Below are positions 26,712 to 35,975 of a DNA stretch of 64,000 nt, one piece after another. How positions within the stretch are numbered: the stretch's first letter is position 1; every line of letters begins with the position of its first letter. The stretch is from Sphingomonadaceae bacterium (GTDB lineage: Bacteria; Pseudomonadota; Alphaproteobacteria; Sphingomonadales; Sphingomonadaceae): NCBI GenBank assembly GCA_947472735.1, contig CANJBY010000001.1:165487-229486 (forward strand), read 5' to 3'. The notes below the pieces were generated by a model, which had not been told where the DNA came from, ran no database searches, and saw nothing but the letters and a program-made list of their open reading frames with translations. The position numbers and the translations under genes are program-made.

Positions 26712-27075
26712 CTCGACCTTTTCCGTGTTCGGAGCCGATACGGCGATCAAGGGCGACGTCTCGGCCAGCGCCGATCTTCATGTCGATGGCCGGATCGAGG
26801 GTGATGTTACGTGCGCCTCGCTTGTTCAGGGTGAATCGAGCGAAGTCGTCGGCGCGATCCGTGCGGAGAGTGCGCGTCTGGCCGGTACGGTGCGCGGCTC
26901 CATCACTGCGCGCGAACTGGTGATCCTGCGCACCGCGCGGATCCATGGCGACGTCCATTACGATGCGCTGACGATTGAACAAGGCGCCTCGGTCGATGGC
27001 CGCTTTGCCCCGCGCCGGGTCAGTGACGAGGCCGCACCGGAAGATGCAGAACCCCGGCTGACCCTGGCCAACTAG
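26653..27075 (+). CDS. Bactofilin (BacA-like cytoskeletal polymer)
   Basis: A 140-residue bactofilin: a short tail, a beta-helix core (SVFGADTAIKGDV through DALTIEQGASVDGRF) and an acidic C-terminal tail. Bactofilins polymerise without nucleotide and recruit wall enzymes. I chose ATG 26653 over ATG 26704 for two reasons: GGAGG lies 9 nt before it, and the N-terminus MFSKKPAD resembles the membrane-targeting MFSK-type start known from Caulobacter BacA. The gene then overlaps the M23 peptidase by 59 nt, pointing to strict coupling. Its end overlaps fadD by 4 nt. Confidence 0.9.
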   Translation: MFSKKPADHPRQTQGRPMTSSTFSVFGADTAIKGDVSASADLHVDGRIEGDVTCASLVQGESSEVVGAIRAESARLAGTVRGSITARELVILRTARIHGDVHYDALTIEQGASVDGRFAPRRVSDEAAPEDAEPRLTLAN

Positions 27076-28742
27076 GCCTCTGCTTTCAGCGACTTGCGAT
27101 CGAGTTTGCCGATCATCGTTTTCGGCAGGCTGTCGCGCACGACGACCGCATCCACGCGTTCATGCTTGCCGACACGGTCGTTGAGCCAGTTGCGCAATTC
27201 GTCTGCTTCGGCGGGTTGCTGCAAGGTGACATAAGCGCGAGGGGATTCGCCGCGGTAGGCATCAGGCACGCCGATTACGGCGGCTTCCTTCACCGCGGGA
27301 TGCTGCGCGAGAACCGCCTCGACCTGGCTTGGGAAAACCTTGAAGCCACCGACGGCGATCATGTCCTTGCTGCGATCGACAATGGAAATGAAGCCGTCGG
27401 CATCGAACTGGGCAATGTCACCGGTGCGCAGCCATAGCCCGTCGTCGCGCCGGGCAAAGGTGCTTTCCGCAGCATCAGGCCGGTTCCAGTAGCCGCGCAT
27501 CACCTGGGGGGCCTGGACGACCAGTTCGCCGGGCTCGCCCGGCGCGACGTCCAGCGCCGGGTCATCCTTGTCGATCAGGCGGATGCGCGTCGCCGGGAGG
27601 GGTTGGCCGATGGTCCCGTCCCGGTCGCCTTCGCCCAGCGGATTGGTCGCGATCACCCCGGCCGCCTCGGTGAGTCCGTACCCTTCAACCACCCGCGCGC
27701 CGCTCACCGCCTCGAACCGCTCCTTGAGCGGCAGGGCCAGGGCCGCGCCGCCGGAAATGATCACGCGCAGGCTGGAGAAGTCAGTACCTTCCATGCGCGG
27801 ATGATCCAGCATGGCCTGCAGCATCGTCGGCACCACGAACATCGCCGTCGGCCGCACCCGGTGGATCGTGGCGAGGACCTGCCCGGCCTCGAAGCGGGGC
27901 AGCAGGGCGATGGTCCCGCCGTTGAGCACGGTGCGGTTGAGGATGCAGCTGTTGGCGAAGACGTGGAACAGCGGCAGCACGGCAAGGGCAACGTCGCGTT
28001 CCCCTTTGAAGGGATCAATATCGCGCAGCTGGCGGGCGTTGGCCGTCAGGTTCTGGTGAGTCAGCATTGCTCCCTTGGGCGTGCCGGTGGTTCCGCCGGT
28101 ATATTGCAGCAGGGCAAGTTCGGTGGCCGGATCGAAGGTGCGCTCCGCCGGAACTCGACCGCGCGGCAGAGCGTCCCAGGCTGTGATGTCGGGCCGGGCA
28201 GGGATAGGCGTCAGCTGCTTGCGACCCAGCAGCCGCAGCGCAAGCGCCTTGAAGAACGGCAATTGATTGGCGAGCCGGGCCACGACCAGCCGCTCAAGAT
28301 TCGAGCCGGCCAGCACTTCCAGCGCCTTGGGCAGCAGCGCAGCCGAATCGAGCGTGACGATCAGCCGCGTCCCCGAATCCGCCACCTGCGCCTCGAGTTC
28401 GCGGGCGGTGTAGAGCGGCGAGAAGTTCACCACCACCGCGCCGGCCATCATCGCTCCGAAGTAGGCCGGGATATAAGCCGGCACGTTGGGCAGGAACAGC
28501 CCGACCCGGTCTCCGGCAACGATTCCCAGCGCGCTCAGACTGGCAGCAAACTGCCGCGCCTCTTCCAGCATCGCGCGGTAGCTGGTGGTCCGACCAAGGA
28601 ACTCGGTCAAGGCGCGATCGGACCATTGCTCTGCGCTTGCGGCAAACAGCTCGACCAGTGAGAGCGGGGGATAGTCCCGCTCCCACGCAACGGGATGCTG
28701 ATAGCGCTCGCGCCACGGTTCGGGCACTTTACTTACACTCAT
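27072..28742 (-). CDS. fadD: Long-chain fatty acid-CoA ligase family (AMP-binding)
   Basis: A 556-residue ANL-superfamily enzyme that activates a carboxylic acid via the acyl-AMP. Phosphate loop YTGGTTGTPKGAMLTH (residues ~213-228), the GYGLTEAAG motif, the LRTGDIAQFDADGF motif and the C-terminal catalytic Lys in LPKTMIGKLDRK. Length and order match FadD. Whether it prefers long-chain fatty acids cannot be read from the sequence. Convergent with the bactofilin gene. Confidence 0.9.
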   Translation of the reverse strand: MSVSKVPEPWRERYQHPVAWERDYPPLSLVELFAASAEQWSDRALTEFLGRTTSYRAMLEEARQFAASLSALGIVAGDRVGLFLPNVPAYIPAYFGAMMAGAVVVNFSPLYTARELEAQVADSGTRLIVTLDSAALLPKALEVLAGSNLERLVVARLANQLPFFKALALRLLGRKQLTPIPARPDITAWDALPRGRVPAERTFDPATELALLQYTGGTTGTPKGAMLTHQNLTANARQLRDIDPFKGERDVALAVLPLFHVFANSCILNRTVLNGGTIALLPRFEAGQVLATIHRVRPTAMFVVPTMLQAMLDHPRMEGTDFSSLRVIISGGAALALPLKERFEAVSGARVVEGYGLTEAAGVIATNPLGEGDRDGTIGQPLPATRIRLIDKDDPALDVAPGEPGELVVQAPQVMRGYWNRPDAAESTFARRDDGLWLRTGDIAQFDADGFISIVDRSKDMIAVGGFKVFPSQVEAVLAQHPAVKEAAVIGVPDAYRGESPRAYVTLQQPAEADELRNWLNDRVGKHERVDAVVVRDSLPKTMIGKLDRKSLKAEA

Positions 28743-28813
28743 GTAAGTTAGTCTGCCGCCTCACCCCCGCCGTGGCAAGGATTTTCCCGGCGGTTCTCGC
28801 TGCAGCGTTACGA

Positions 28814-29515
28814 TTACTCTTCCCCAGCAGCCTCGGCGGCGCGCTTGGCTTCGAGCCAGGCCTGCGCTTCTGCTTCCTGGGCGGCTTCGGAGGCGGCCTT
28901 GGTCTGGGCCTCACGCTCGGCGCGCAGTTCCTCGATCAGCGCCTCGCGGTCGGTCCCCAGCCGGTCGTCGTCACCGCCATCGTCGGTCAGGCCGGCCTTC
29001 TTGGCGGCGCGGGCGACGATGGCATCAAGCTCGCGCTGCGAGCACAGGCCTAGCGTTACCGGGTCCTTCGCCTGAATGTTGCTGATGTTCCAGTGGCTGC
29101 GATCGCGAATCGCGGCGATGGTGTTGCGGGTGGTGCCGATCAGCTTGCCAATCTGAGCATCCGAAATTTCCGGATGGTGGCGCAGGATCCAGGCGATGCC
29201 GTCCGGCTTGTCCTGGCGCTTGGAAACGGGGGTATAGCGCGGGCCCTTGGTGCGGCTGACAGTGACCGGCGCCTTGTGCATCTTGAGCGAATATGTCGGA
29301 TCGGACTGACCCTTCTCGATCTCGCCCATTGTCAACTCGCCAGAGCGGACCGGATCGCGTCCGGTATACTTGCTCGAGGCCAGATCGTCGGCCATCGCCT
29401 GCACTTCGAGGATGTGGAGGCCGCAGAACTCCGAGATCTGCTCGAAAGTCAGCGCGGTGTTGTCAACCAGCCACGAAGCGGTGGCGTGCGGCATCAACGG
29501 GGTGGGCTGGGTCAC
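28814..29515 (-). CDS. trcR: TrcR-type cell-cycle transcriptional regulator (DUF1013)
   Basis: A 233-residue member of the DUF1013/TrcR family, confined largely to alphaproteobacteria and linked to cell-cycle transcription. The conserved core runs from MPHATASWLVDNTALTFEQI through a helix-turn-helix-like stretch (DAQIGKLIGTTRNTIAAIR, residues ~120-138) to LGLCSQRELDAIVA. The C-terminal ~45 residues are Ala/Glu-rich and probably helical. The GTG start at 29515 has GGAG 7 nt upstream; the longer open frame lacks a site. Confidence 0.86.
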   Translation of the reverse strand: MTQPTPLMPHATASWLVDNTALTFEQISEFCGLHILEVQAMADDLASSKYTGRDPVRSGELTMGEIEKGQSDPTYSLKMHKAPVTVSRTKGPRYTPVSKRQDKPDGIAWILRHHPEISDAQIGKLIGTTRNTIAAIRDRSHWNISNIQAKDPVTLGLCSQRELDAIVARAAKKAGLTDDGGDDDRLGTDREALIEELRAEREAQTKAASEAAQEAEAQAWLEAKRAAEAAGEE

Positions 29516-29622
29516 GGGAAATCTCCGGTAGAAATAGATAGGGCCGCCCCTTGCGGAGCGGCCGTTCGCTTGGGCATTTAGGCGATGTGGGGCGTTACGG
29601 CAAGGTTCAAAACAGCAAGGCT

Positions 29623-30624
29623 TCAAACGTCGAGAATGATCTTGCCGATATGCGTCCCTGCTTCCATCCGCGCATGGGCAGCCCCGGCATCGGCCAGGGG
29701 GAAGCTCTGGTCCATCACGGGGCGCAGCTTGCCCTCCTCGACGAAGGGCCAGGCATTGCGTGCTATCTCCTGCGCGAGCAGCGCCTTGAACTCACGCGAG
29801 CGCGGCCGCAGGGTCGATCCACTGAGCGTCAGGCGGCGGCGCATGATCTCGCCCATGTTGATTTCGGCGCGAACCCCGCCCTGCACCGCAATGGTGACAT
29901 GGCGGCCATCGTCCTTGAGGCATTTGAGGTTGCGCGCCACATAGTCGCCGGCGACCATGTCGAGCACCAGCTCGACCCCGGCTCCGCCCGTGATGCGCTT
30001 GGTCTCCTCGACAAAGTCGCTCGCCTTGTAGTCGATCGCATGGGCCGCACCGATCCGCAGCGCCTCGGCGCACTTGTCCGCGCCGCCGCAAGTGACGATC
30101 GTGGTGATTCCGAACAGGTTGCCAAGCATGATCGCCATGGTGCCGATCCCGCTGGTGCCGCCGTGGACCAGCATGGTCTCCCCCTCTTTGGCCCAACCAC
30201 GCTCGAATACGTTGTGCCACACGGTGAACAGCGTCTCCGGCAGCGCCGCAGCCTCGGCCATCGACAGCGAGGCCGGAACCGGAAGGCAATGACCGGAATA
30301 AGCGACGCAGTATTCGGCATAGCCCCCGCCCCCGACCAGCGCGCAGACCTTCTGCCCGAGCAATGCCTGGTCGACCCCTGCCCCCAGCGCGACCACTTCG
30401 CCCGAAATCTCGAGTCCGCAGATCGGCGAGGCGCCCGGCGGCGGTGGATAGAACCCGGTGCGCTGGATCACGTCCGGCCGGTTGACCCCGGCATGAGCGA
30501 CCTTGACCAGCACTTGCCCTTCGCCGGGAACCGGCAGCGGCAGCTCCTCAAGGCGAAAAACTTCCGGACCGCCAGGTGCGTCAAAACCGGCGGCTAACAT
30601 CGTTTTAGGAAGATTTGCAGGCAT
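29623..30624 (-). CDS. NAD(P)H-quinone oxidoreductase, PIG3/QOR family
   Basis: A 333-residue medium-chain dehydrogenase/reductase without zinc ligands. The N-terminal GroES-like fold contains AHAGVNRPDVIQRTGFYPPPPG, which marks the TP53I3/PIG3 branch of quinone reductases; the cofactor motif is VHGGTSGIGTMAIML (residues ~153-167). Such enzymes reduce quinones or enones with NADPH in the cytosol. ATG 30624; ATG 30600 (MLAAGF) is a possible alternative. Confidence 0.9.
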   Translation of the reverse strand: MPANLPKTMLAAGFDAPGGPEVFRLEELPLPVPGEGQVLVKVAHAGVNRPDVIQRTGFYPPPPGASPICGLEISGEVVALGAGVDQALLGQKVCALVGGGGYAEYCVAYSGHCLPVPASLSMAEAAALPETLFTVWHNVFERGWAKEGETMLVHGGTSGIGTMAIMLGNLFGITTIVTCGGADKCAEALRIGAAHAIDYKASDFVEETKRITGGAGVELVLDMVAGDYVARNLKCLKDDGRHVTIAVQGGVRAEINMGEIMRRRLTLSGSTLRPRSREFKALLAQEIARNAWPFVEEGKLRPVMDQSFPLADAGAAHARMEAGTHIGKIILDV

Positions 30625-30715
30625 TTAAGCCCCCTGTTGCCAGCAAGACACGGCGCGCAGCCCTAACGCGGGGGGCGGTTGACAGCAAGGGCGAAGCGGA
30701 AGAACCTGCACCGAC

Positions 30716-30919
30716 ATGGACGACGATGATAGACCGAGGCCTCGCGGCGATGCCGCCAGCCTGCTGTCCCGCGAAAGCCTTGACAGCTATTCGCGCGACG
30801 AGCTTGATGCGCGTGTTGCCCTGCTCGAGGCAGAGATCGAACGGGTGAAGGCGCACAAGGCGAAAGTCAGCGCCCACATGTCAGCGGCGGATGCCTTGTT
30901 CGCCCGAAAAGCACCATGA
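30716..30919 (+). CDS. DUF1192 small protein
   Basis: 67 residues, acidic N-terminus, then SYSRDELDARVALLEAEIERVKAH, a predicted amphipathic helix or coiled coil typical of DUF1192. The function is unknown; the family is common in alphaproteobacteria. Divergent from the quinone oxidoreductase and 113 nt before clpA. No clpS is seen next to clpA. Confidence 0.8.
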   Translation: MDDDDRPRPRGDAASLLSRESLDSYSRDELDARVALLEAEIERVKAHKAKVSAHMSAADALFARKAP

Positions 30920-31032
30920 GCGAGACAGGCCCTCGCAATCGCAAGGCATCGTCCCATATAGACGATGTTAACCCCCTTGCTTCATCCCATCCGCAAAGGC
31001 GGAATGCAGTTTTACCATCGAAAGTGCGTTAG

Positions 31033-33384
31033 ATGCCCAGTTTCGCCCAGAATCTCGAGAAGACCCTCCACGGCGCGCTGGCGCAGGCGGCGGAGCGCAG
31101 CCACGAATACGCTACGCTTGAGCATCTGCTGCTGGCCCTGATCGACGACGCCGACGCTGCCGCGGTGATGCAGGCGTGCGGCGTGGACCTGGGCGATCTT
31201 GGCGACGTGGTTCGCCAGTACCTCGACCAGGAATACCAGTCGCTCAAGACCGCAGAAAAAGGCGATCCTGCTCCCACCGCCGGTTTCCAGCGCGTGATCC
31301 AGCGGGCGATCCTGCACGTCCAGTCATCGGGCAAGGACACCGTGACGGGCGCCAACGTGCTGGTCGCGCTGTTTTCCGAACGCGATTCCTATGCAGTCTA
31401 TTTCCTCCAGCAGCAGGACATGAGCCGGCTCGACGCGGTCAGCTACATCAGCCACGGCATCGGCAAGGGCGGCCGCCGGATCGAGGACAAGTCGCCCAAG
31501 GGCGCCGAGGCCGAAACTCCGCAGCAGGAAGAAAAGGCTGAAAAATCAAACAGTAAGAAGGATTCCGCGCTCGACCAGTTTTGCGTCAATCTCAACGAGA
31601 AGGCGCTGGCCGGCAAAGTCGATCCGCTGATCGGCCGCGGTCCCGAAGTTGACCGGACGATTCAGATCCTCTGCCGCCGCTCGAAGAACAATCCGCTTTA
31701 CGTGGGTGATCCCGGCGTGGGCAAAACCGCCATCGCCGAGGGCCTGGCGCGCAAGATCGTCGAAGGTGACGTACCCGAAGTACTGACCGATGCGGTGATC
31801 TACTCGCTCGACATGGGTAGCCTGCTGGCCGGGACACGCTATCGCGGCGACTTCGAGGAACGGCTCAAGCAAGTCGTTTCCGAGCTCGAGAAGATGCCCG
31901 ATGCAGTCCTGTTTATCGACGAAATTCATACCGTTATCGGCGCCGGCGCGACCAGTGGCGGGGCGATGGACGCATCCAACCTGCTGAAGCCCGCGCTGTC
32001 GGGCGGGACGATCCGTTGCATCGGCTCGACCACCTACAAGGAATTCCGCAACCACTTCGAGAAGGACCGCGCCCTGCTGCGCCGGTTCCAGAAGATTGAC
32101 GTCAACGAACCCACGGTTGAGGACACGATCAAGATCCTCAAGGGGCTGCGCACCGCTTTCGAGGAGCACCACAAGGTGCGTTACACTCCGGAAGCGATCA
32201 AGACCGCGGTCGAGCTTTCGGCACGCTACATCAATGATCGCAAGCTGCCGGACAAGGCGATCGACGTGATCGACGAGGTCGGGGCAATGCAGATGCTGGT
32301 TCCCCCCTCCAAGCGCAAGAAGACCATCACCGCGCGCGAGATCGAGGCAGTGATCGCCACCATGGCGCGAATCCCGCCCAAGTCGGTATCCTCGGACGAC
32401 CGTCAGGTGCTTGAACATCTCGAGCGCGACCTCAAGCGAGTGGTGTTCGGCCAGGACAAGGCGATCGCGCTGCTTTCCAGCGCGATGAAGCTCAGCCGCG
32501 CCGGGCTGCGCGATCCCGACAAGCCGATTGGCTCGTTCCTGTTCTCCGGCCCGACCGGGGTCGGCAAGACCGAGGTCGCCAAGCAGCTCGCCAGCATCAT
32601 GGGCATCCCGATCCAGCGGTTCGACATGTCCGAATATATGGAGCGCCATTCGGTCAGCCGCTTGATCGGCGCGCCTCCGGGCTATGTCGGCTTCGACCAG
32701 GGCGGTTTGCTGACGGACGCAGTGGATCAACAGCCGCATTGCGTGCTGCTGCTCGACGAGATCGAGAAGGCCCACCCCGACCTGTTCAATATCCTGCTGC
32801 AGGTGATGGATAACGGCCGGCTCACCGATCACCATGGCAAGACGGTCGACTTCCGCAATGTCGTGTTGATCATGACCACCAATGCCGGCGCCTCCGACAT
32901 GGCCAAGCAGGGCATCGGTTTCGGCGACGTGTCGAAGGAAGACGCAGGCGACGAGGCGGTGAAGCGCATGTTCACGCCGGAATTCCGCAACCGCCTCGAT
33001 GCGATCGTGCCGTTTGCCTATCTTGGCACGGAAGTGGTCAGCCGCGTGGTCGACAAGTTCATTCTCCAGCTCGAACTGCAGCTGGCCGAGCAGAACGTCC
33101 ACATCCAGTTCGATACGGACGCGCGCGAATGGCTGGGCGAGCGCGGGTATGACAAGCTCTATGGTGCCCGGCCGATGGCGCGGCTGATCCAGGAGAAGGT
33201 CAAGCAACCGCTCGCCGAAGAATTGCTGTTCGGAAAGCTCGCCCATGGCGGTGAGGTGCACGTCAGCATCAAGGACGGGGCGCTCGGTTTCGAACTGACT
33301 CCGGCTCCGCCCAAGCTGGTGAAGGCAAAGGCAAAGAAGCCTGGGAAGAAGACCAAGGCCAAGCCCGAAGCCAGCGGCGATTGA
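31033..33384 (+). CDS. clpA: ATP-dependent Clp protease ATP-binding subunit ClpA
   Basis: A 783-residue AAA+ unfoldase that feeds substrates to ClpP. Clp-N repeats at residues ~1-150, a charged linker, D1 with Walker A GDPGVGKT (225-232), and D2 with Walker A GPTGVGKT (506-513). The ClpP-docking loop is of the IGF type (KQGIGFGDV). The C-terminus has a Lys/Ala-rich tail. ATG 31033 starts at the conserved MPSFAQNLEKTL. clpS is usually adjacent but is not present here. Confidence 0.95.
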   Translation: MPSFAQNLEKTLHGALAQAAERSHEYATLEHLLLALIDDADAAAVMQACGVDLGDLGDVVRQYLDQEYQSLKTAEKGDPAPTAGFQRVIQRAILHVQSSGKDTVTGANVLVALFSERDSYAVYFLQQQDMSRLDAVSYISHGIGKGGRRIEDKSPKGAEAETPQQEEKAEKSNSKKDSALDQFCVNLNEKALAGKVDPLIGRGPEVDRTIQILCRRSKNNPLYVGDPGVGKTAIAEGLARKIVEGDVPEVLTDAVIYSLDMGSLLAGTRYRGDFEERLKQVVSELEKMPDAVLFIDEIHTVIGAGATSGGAMDASNLLKPALSGGTIRCIGSTTYKEFRNHFEKDRALLRRFQKIDVNEPTVEDTIKILKGLRTAFEEHHKVRYTPEAIKTAVELSARYINDRKLPDKAIDVIDEVGAMQMLVPPSKRKKTITAREIEAVIATMARIPPKSVSSDDRQVLEHLERDLKRVVFGQDKAIALLSSAMKLSRAGLRDPDKPIGSFLFSGPTGVGKTEVAKQLASIMGIPIQRFDMSEYMERHSVSRLIGAPPGYVGFDQGGLLTDAVDQQPHCVLLLDEIEKAHPDLFNILLQVMDNGRLTDHHGKTVDFRNVVLIMTTNAGASDMAKQGIGFGDVSKEDAGDEAVKRMFTPEFRNRLDAIVPFAYLGTEVVSRVVDKFILQLELQLAEQNVHIQFDTDAREWLGERGYDKLYGARPMARLIQEKVKQPLAEELLFGKLAHGGEVHVSIKDGALGFELTPAPPKLVKAKAKKPGKKTKAKPEASGD

Positions 33385-33403
33385 CGGCGGTCAAAGTAAC
33401 TTG

Positions 33404-33434
33404 CACCTCAGGCCGCTAAACGCAGCCTGAGGCA
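33404..33434 (+). terminator. Possible terminator hairpin after clpA
   Basis: CCTCAGGC (33406-33413) pairs perfectly with GCCTGAGG (33425-33432) 20 nt after the clpA stop. The following bases (CATTTCGCC) lack a real T run, so this may only be a 3'-end stabiliser. Confidence 0.35.
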
Positions 33435-33458
33435 TTTCGCCTTGCGGAGACCCGAACC

Positions 33459-33851
33459 TTGGCCACCGACGCCATTGCTGCCAGTCCTTTCGAACGGATC
33501 GGCGGGCGCGAAACTATCGAAGCGGTCTCCAATCGCTTTTACGACCTGATGGACAGCGATCCGGCCTATGCCGAACTCCGCGCGATGCACGCGCCGGACC
33601 TGACGCGGATGCGCGTTGAGCTGGCGCGCTTTCTGGTCGGATGGTGCGGCGGCCCGCGCGACTGGTTTGAGGATAATCCGGGTAAATGCATGATGAGCCT
33701 GCATAAACCCTTCACGATCAGCCATGACGTCGCAGGGCAATGGGCCGAGGCAATGCAACGCGCGATCGCAGATGTCGGTCCGGTGGACGCGCAAATGGCC
33801 GGCGCGCTGAGCAGCGTACTGTCCGATCTGTCGCTGGGCATGGCACGGTGA
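33459..33851 (+). CDS. Group II truncated haemoglobin
   Basis: A 130-residue globin with a 2-on-2 fold. FERIGGRETIEAVSNRFYDLM is the N-terminal A/B helix; the proximal His is in MSLHKPFTIS, and the Trp of GQWAEAM is at the G8 position typical of group II. Roles in oxygen or NO chemistry are known for relatives but not provable here. The start is TTG at 33459 with GGAG 9 nt before it; no ATG fits. Confidence 0.9.
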   Translation: MATDAIAASPFERIGGRETIEAVSNRFYDLMDSDPAYAELRAMHAPDLTRMRVELARFLVGWCGGPRDWFEDNPGKCMMSLHKPFTISHDVAGQWAEAMQRAIADVGPVDAQMAGALSSVLSDLSLGMAR

Positions 33852-33890
33852 TCCCGCTCGGCTCCCCAGTGGCGCCGGAAAGCTGACACC

Positions 33891-35153
33891 GTGACGCCCA
33901 AGCTTCTCACCACCCTGCAGACCTACGACTTTCCGCAATTTCGCGGGGATGTGATGGCGGGTGTGACCGTGGCGATGGTGGCGATGCCGCTGAGCATCGC
34001 CATTGCCATCGCTTCGGGAGCGAGTCCCGCGGTCGGCCTTGTCACTGCGATCGTCGCCGGCTTCCTGATCTCGTTGCTGGGCGGAAGCCGGGTCCAGATC
34101 GGCGGCCCGACCGGAGCCTTCATCGTCGTGGTCTACGGCGTCATCGCCAGACACGGTTACGACGGGCTGGTGCTGGCGACGCTGATGGCCGGCGTGATCC
34201 TGGTACTGGCCGGCCTGCTGCGGGCAGGCAACCTCATCGCCTTCGTGCCCGAGCCAGTGATCAATGGCTTTACCATCGGCATCGCCATCATCATCGGCAG
34301 CAGTCAGCTCAAGGACCTGCTGGGACTTGCCACCGGCCCGGTTCCGGCCGAATTCATCGCCAAGCTTGAGGTGCTGTGGGCGGCACGTGGCAGCTTTAAC
34401 CCGGTGGCGCTGGGATCCGGCCTGGCCGCGCTGGTGCTGATCGTGGGCTTGCGCCGCCTCGCGCCCCGTCTGCCCGGTCTGATCGTGGCGATGGCCCTGG
34501 TCTCCGGCGCGGTGGCGCTGTGGGCCTTGCCGGTCGACACCATCGCCTCACGCTATGGCGAGCTGCCGCGACATTTGCCGATGCCGACGCTGCCCACGAT
34601 CACTCTCGCGCGGATCGCGGAGCTCCTGCCTTCCGCCTTCGTCATCGCGTTCCTCGCCGCGATTGAATCGCTGCTTTCGGCGATGGTCGCTGATCGGATG
34701 ATTGAGGGCAGCCACCGCCCCAACGCCGAAGTGCTGGCGCAAGGTTGGGCGAATATCGGTTCCGCGCTATTCGGCGGCCTGCCTGCGACCGGGGCCATCG
34801 CCCGCACCGCCACCAACGTGCGCGCGGGCGGCAAAACGCCGGTAGCGGGACTGGTCCATGCAGTGACGATCCTGGTCGTCATGCTGCTCGCCGCACCGCT
34901 CGCGGGCTATCTCGCGATGCCGGCACTCGCGGCGCTCCTGTTGACCACCGCCTGGAACATGAGCGAGCCGCACAAGTGGCCGCACTACTGGGCTGCTCCT
35001 GTCAGTGACCGGGTCCTGCTGGTGCTGACGCTCGTGCTGACCGTGCTCGCCGACCTGACCGTCGCCATCGGCGCCGGCGTGGCACTCGGGCTGGCGCTGC
35101 GCTGGCACGGCAAGCGCCTGGCGGCCGAGGAATGGTCCGCGCCCGAGCGTTAG
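33891..35153 (+). CDS. SulP-family anion transporter without STAS domain
   Basis: A 420-residue membrane protein with about eleven to twelve helices. FRGDVMAGVTVAMVAMPLSI and GGPTGAFIVVVYGVI are the conserved SulP transporter motifs. Many SulP proteins end in a cytoplasmic STAS domain; this one stops about 15 residues after the last helix. Substrates in the family include sulfate, bicarbonate and dicarboxylates; none can be assigned. GTG start at 33891. The end overlaps the convergent YggU gene by 4 nt. Confidence 0.88.
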   Translation: MTPKLLTTLQTYDFPQFRGDVMAGVTVAMVAMPLSIAIAIASGASPAVGLVTAIVAGFLISLLGGSRVQIGGPTGAFIVVVYGVIARHGYDGLVLATLMAGVILVLAGLLRAGNLIAFVPEPVINGFTIGIAIIIGSSQLKDLLGLATGPVPAEFIAKLEVLWAARGSFNPVALGSGLAALVLIVGLRRLAPRLPGLIVAMALVSGAVALWALPVDTIASRYGELPRHLPMPTLPTITLARIAELLPSAFVIAFLAAIESLLSAMVADRMIEGSHRPNAEVLAQGWANIGSALFGGLPATGAIARTATNVRAGGKTPVAGLVHAVTILVVMLLAAPLAGYLAMPALAALLLTTAWNMSEPHKWPHYWAAPVSDRVLLVLTLVLTVLADLTVAIGAGVALGLALRWHGKRLAAEEWSAPER

Positions 35154-35431
35154 AGCTCGACCCGAAACACCTTCTCACGCGATGTTGCGCCGCGCAACAA
35201 GTGAAGCCGCGACGTCGCGAGACCCAGCGCTTTTCCCAGCAATTCTGCGACTGCCGCGTTGGCCTTGCCGTCTTCCGGCTTGACCCGGACCTTGGCCAGC
35301 AGGCGCCCCTCCGCCAGTTCGAGCGCTTCGGTTCGCGCCCCGGGCGTCACGCGCACCGCCAGGCGACCTTCCGCGTCGACCAGCTGCAGCAGCGCGGCGC
35401 GATCGGGCAGGTCAGCCTTCGGCTTGGCCAA
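35150..35431 (-). CDS. DUF167 / YggU-family protein
   Basis: A 93-residue small protein with RVTPGARTEALELAEGRLLAKV and PEDGKANAAVAELLGKALG, the conserved YggU core; the function is unknown. The start is uncertain: TTG 35431 is the first plausible codon before the conserved region and overlaps the carbonic anhydrase gene by 20 nt; the frame stays open further upstream but inside that gene. Confidence 0.8.
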   Translation of the reverse strand: MAKPKADLPDRAALLQLVDAEGRLAVRVTPGARTEALELAEGRLLAKVRVKPEDGKANAAVAELLGKALGLATSRLHLLRGATSREKVFRVEL

Positions 35432-35975
35432 GCAGGGCGGCTTTGTGGTGGCGCGCGTTGACGACGTAACCTTGCGTGCCCGCCTGCATGTCGGCCAGCG
35501 CCGCATCGTTGAGATCGCGGGCGTATGTCGCCGGACGGCCCATCCACAGCTGCCTTGCGCCGATCACCTTGCCCGGCGCGAGCATTGCTCCGGCGGCGAG
35601 CATGCCTTCGGATTCGATCTTGCAGCCATCCATGGTGATCGCCCCGAGCCCGACGAAGGCGCGGTCTTCAAGGACCGTGCCGTGGATCATCGCCAGATGG
35701 CCGATCAGCACATCGTCGCCGATGATCGTGGCGATCCCCTCGGGCCGCTTGGGCTTGGGACTGTCGCAGTGGATCACCGTGCCGTCCTGCACATTGGTGC
35801 GCGCACCGATGATGATGCGGTTCACGTCGCCGCGCAGGACGCAATTGTACCAGACCGAGGAATCCGGGCCGATCTCGACATCGCCGATGATCCGGCAGCC
35901 GGGGGCGATGAAGGCGCTGGAATGGATGCGCGGCGTCTTGCCGTGCAGCGGGATGATGGTGATGTCGTTGCTCAT
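35412..35975 (-). CDS. Gamma-carbonic anhydrase family protein
   Basis: A 187-residue left-handed beta-helix protein with hexapeptide repeats. Typical sequence: VWYNCVLRGDVNRIIIGARTN, DGTVIHCD and LIGHLAMIHGTVLED, carrying the three zinc His positions of the YrdA/PaaY group. Members interconvert CO2 and bicarbonate or act as thioesterase helpers. Start ATG 35975, overlapping the MFS/spermidine synthase gene by 4 nt. Confidence 0.92.
   Translation of the reverse strand: MSNDITIIPLHGKTPRIHSSAFIAPGCRIIGDVEIGPDSSVWYNCVLRGDVNRIIIGARTNVQDGTVIHCDSPKPKRPEGIATIIGDDVLIGHLAMIHGTVLEDRAFVGLGAITMDGCKIESEGMLAAGAMLAPGKVIGARQLWMGRPATYARDLNDAALADMQAGTQGYVVNARHHKAALLGQAEG

Noticed and set aside
31546..33261. 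571-codon open frame antisense to clpA
   Set aside because: A GC-rich shadow frame of clpA with no protein-family features; the same applies to long antisense frames over cysNC (14755-16152), fadD (27603-28661) and petB (11407-12489).
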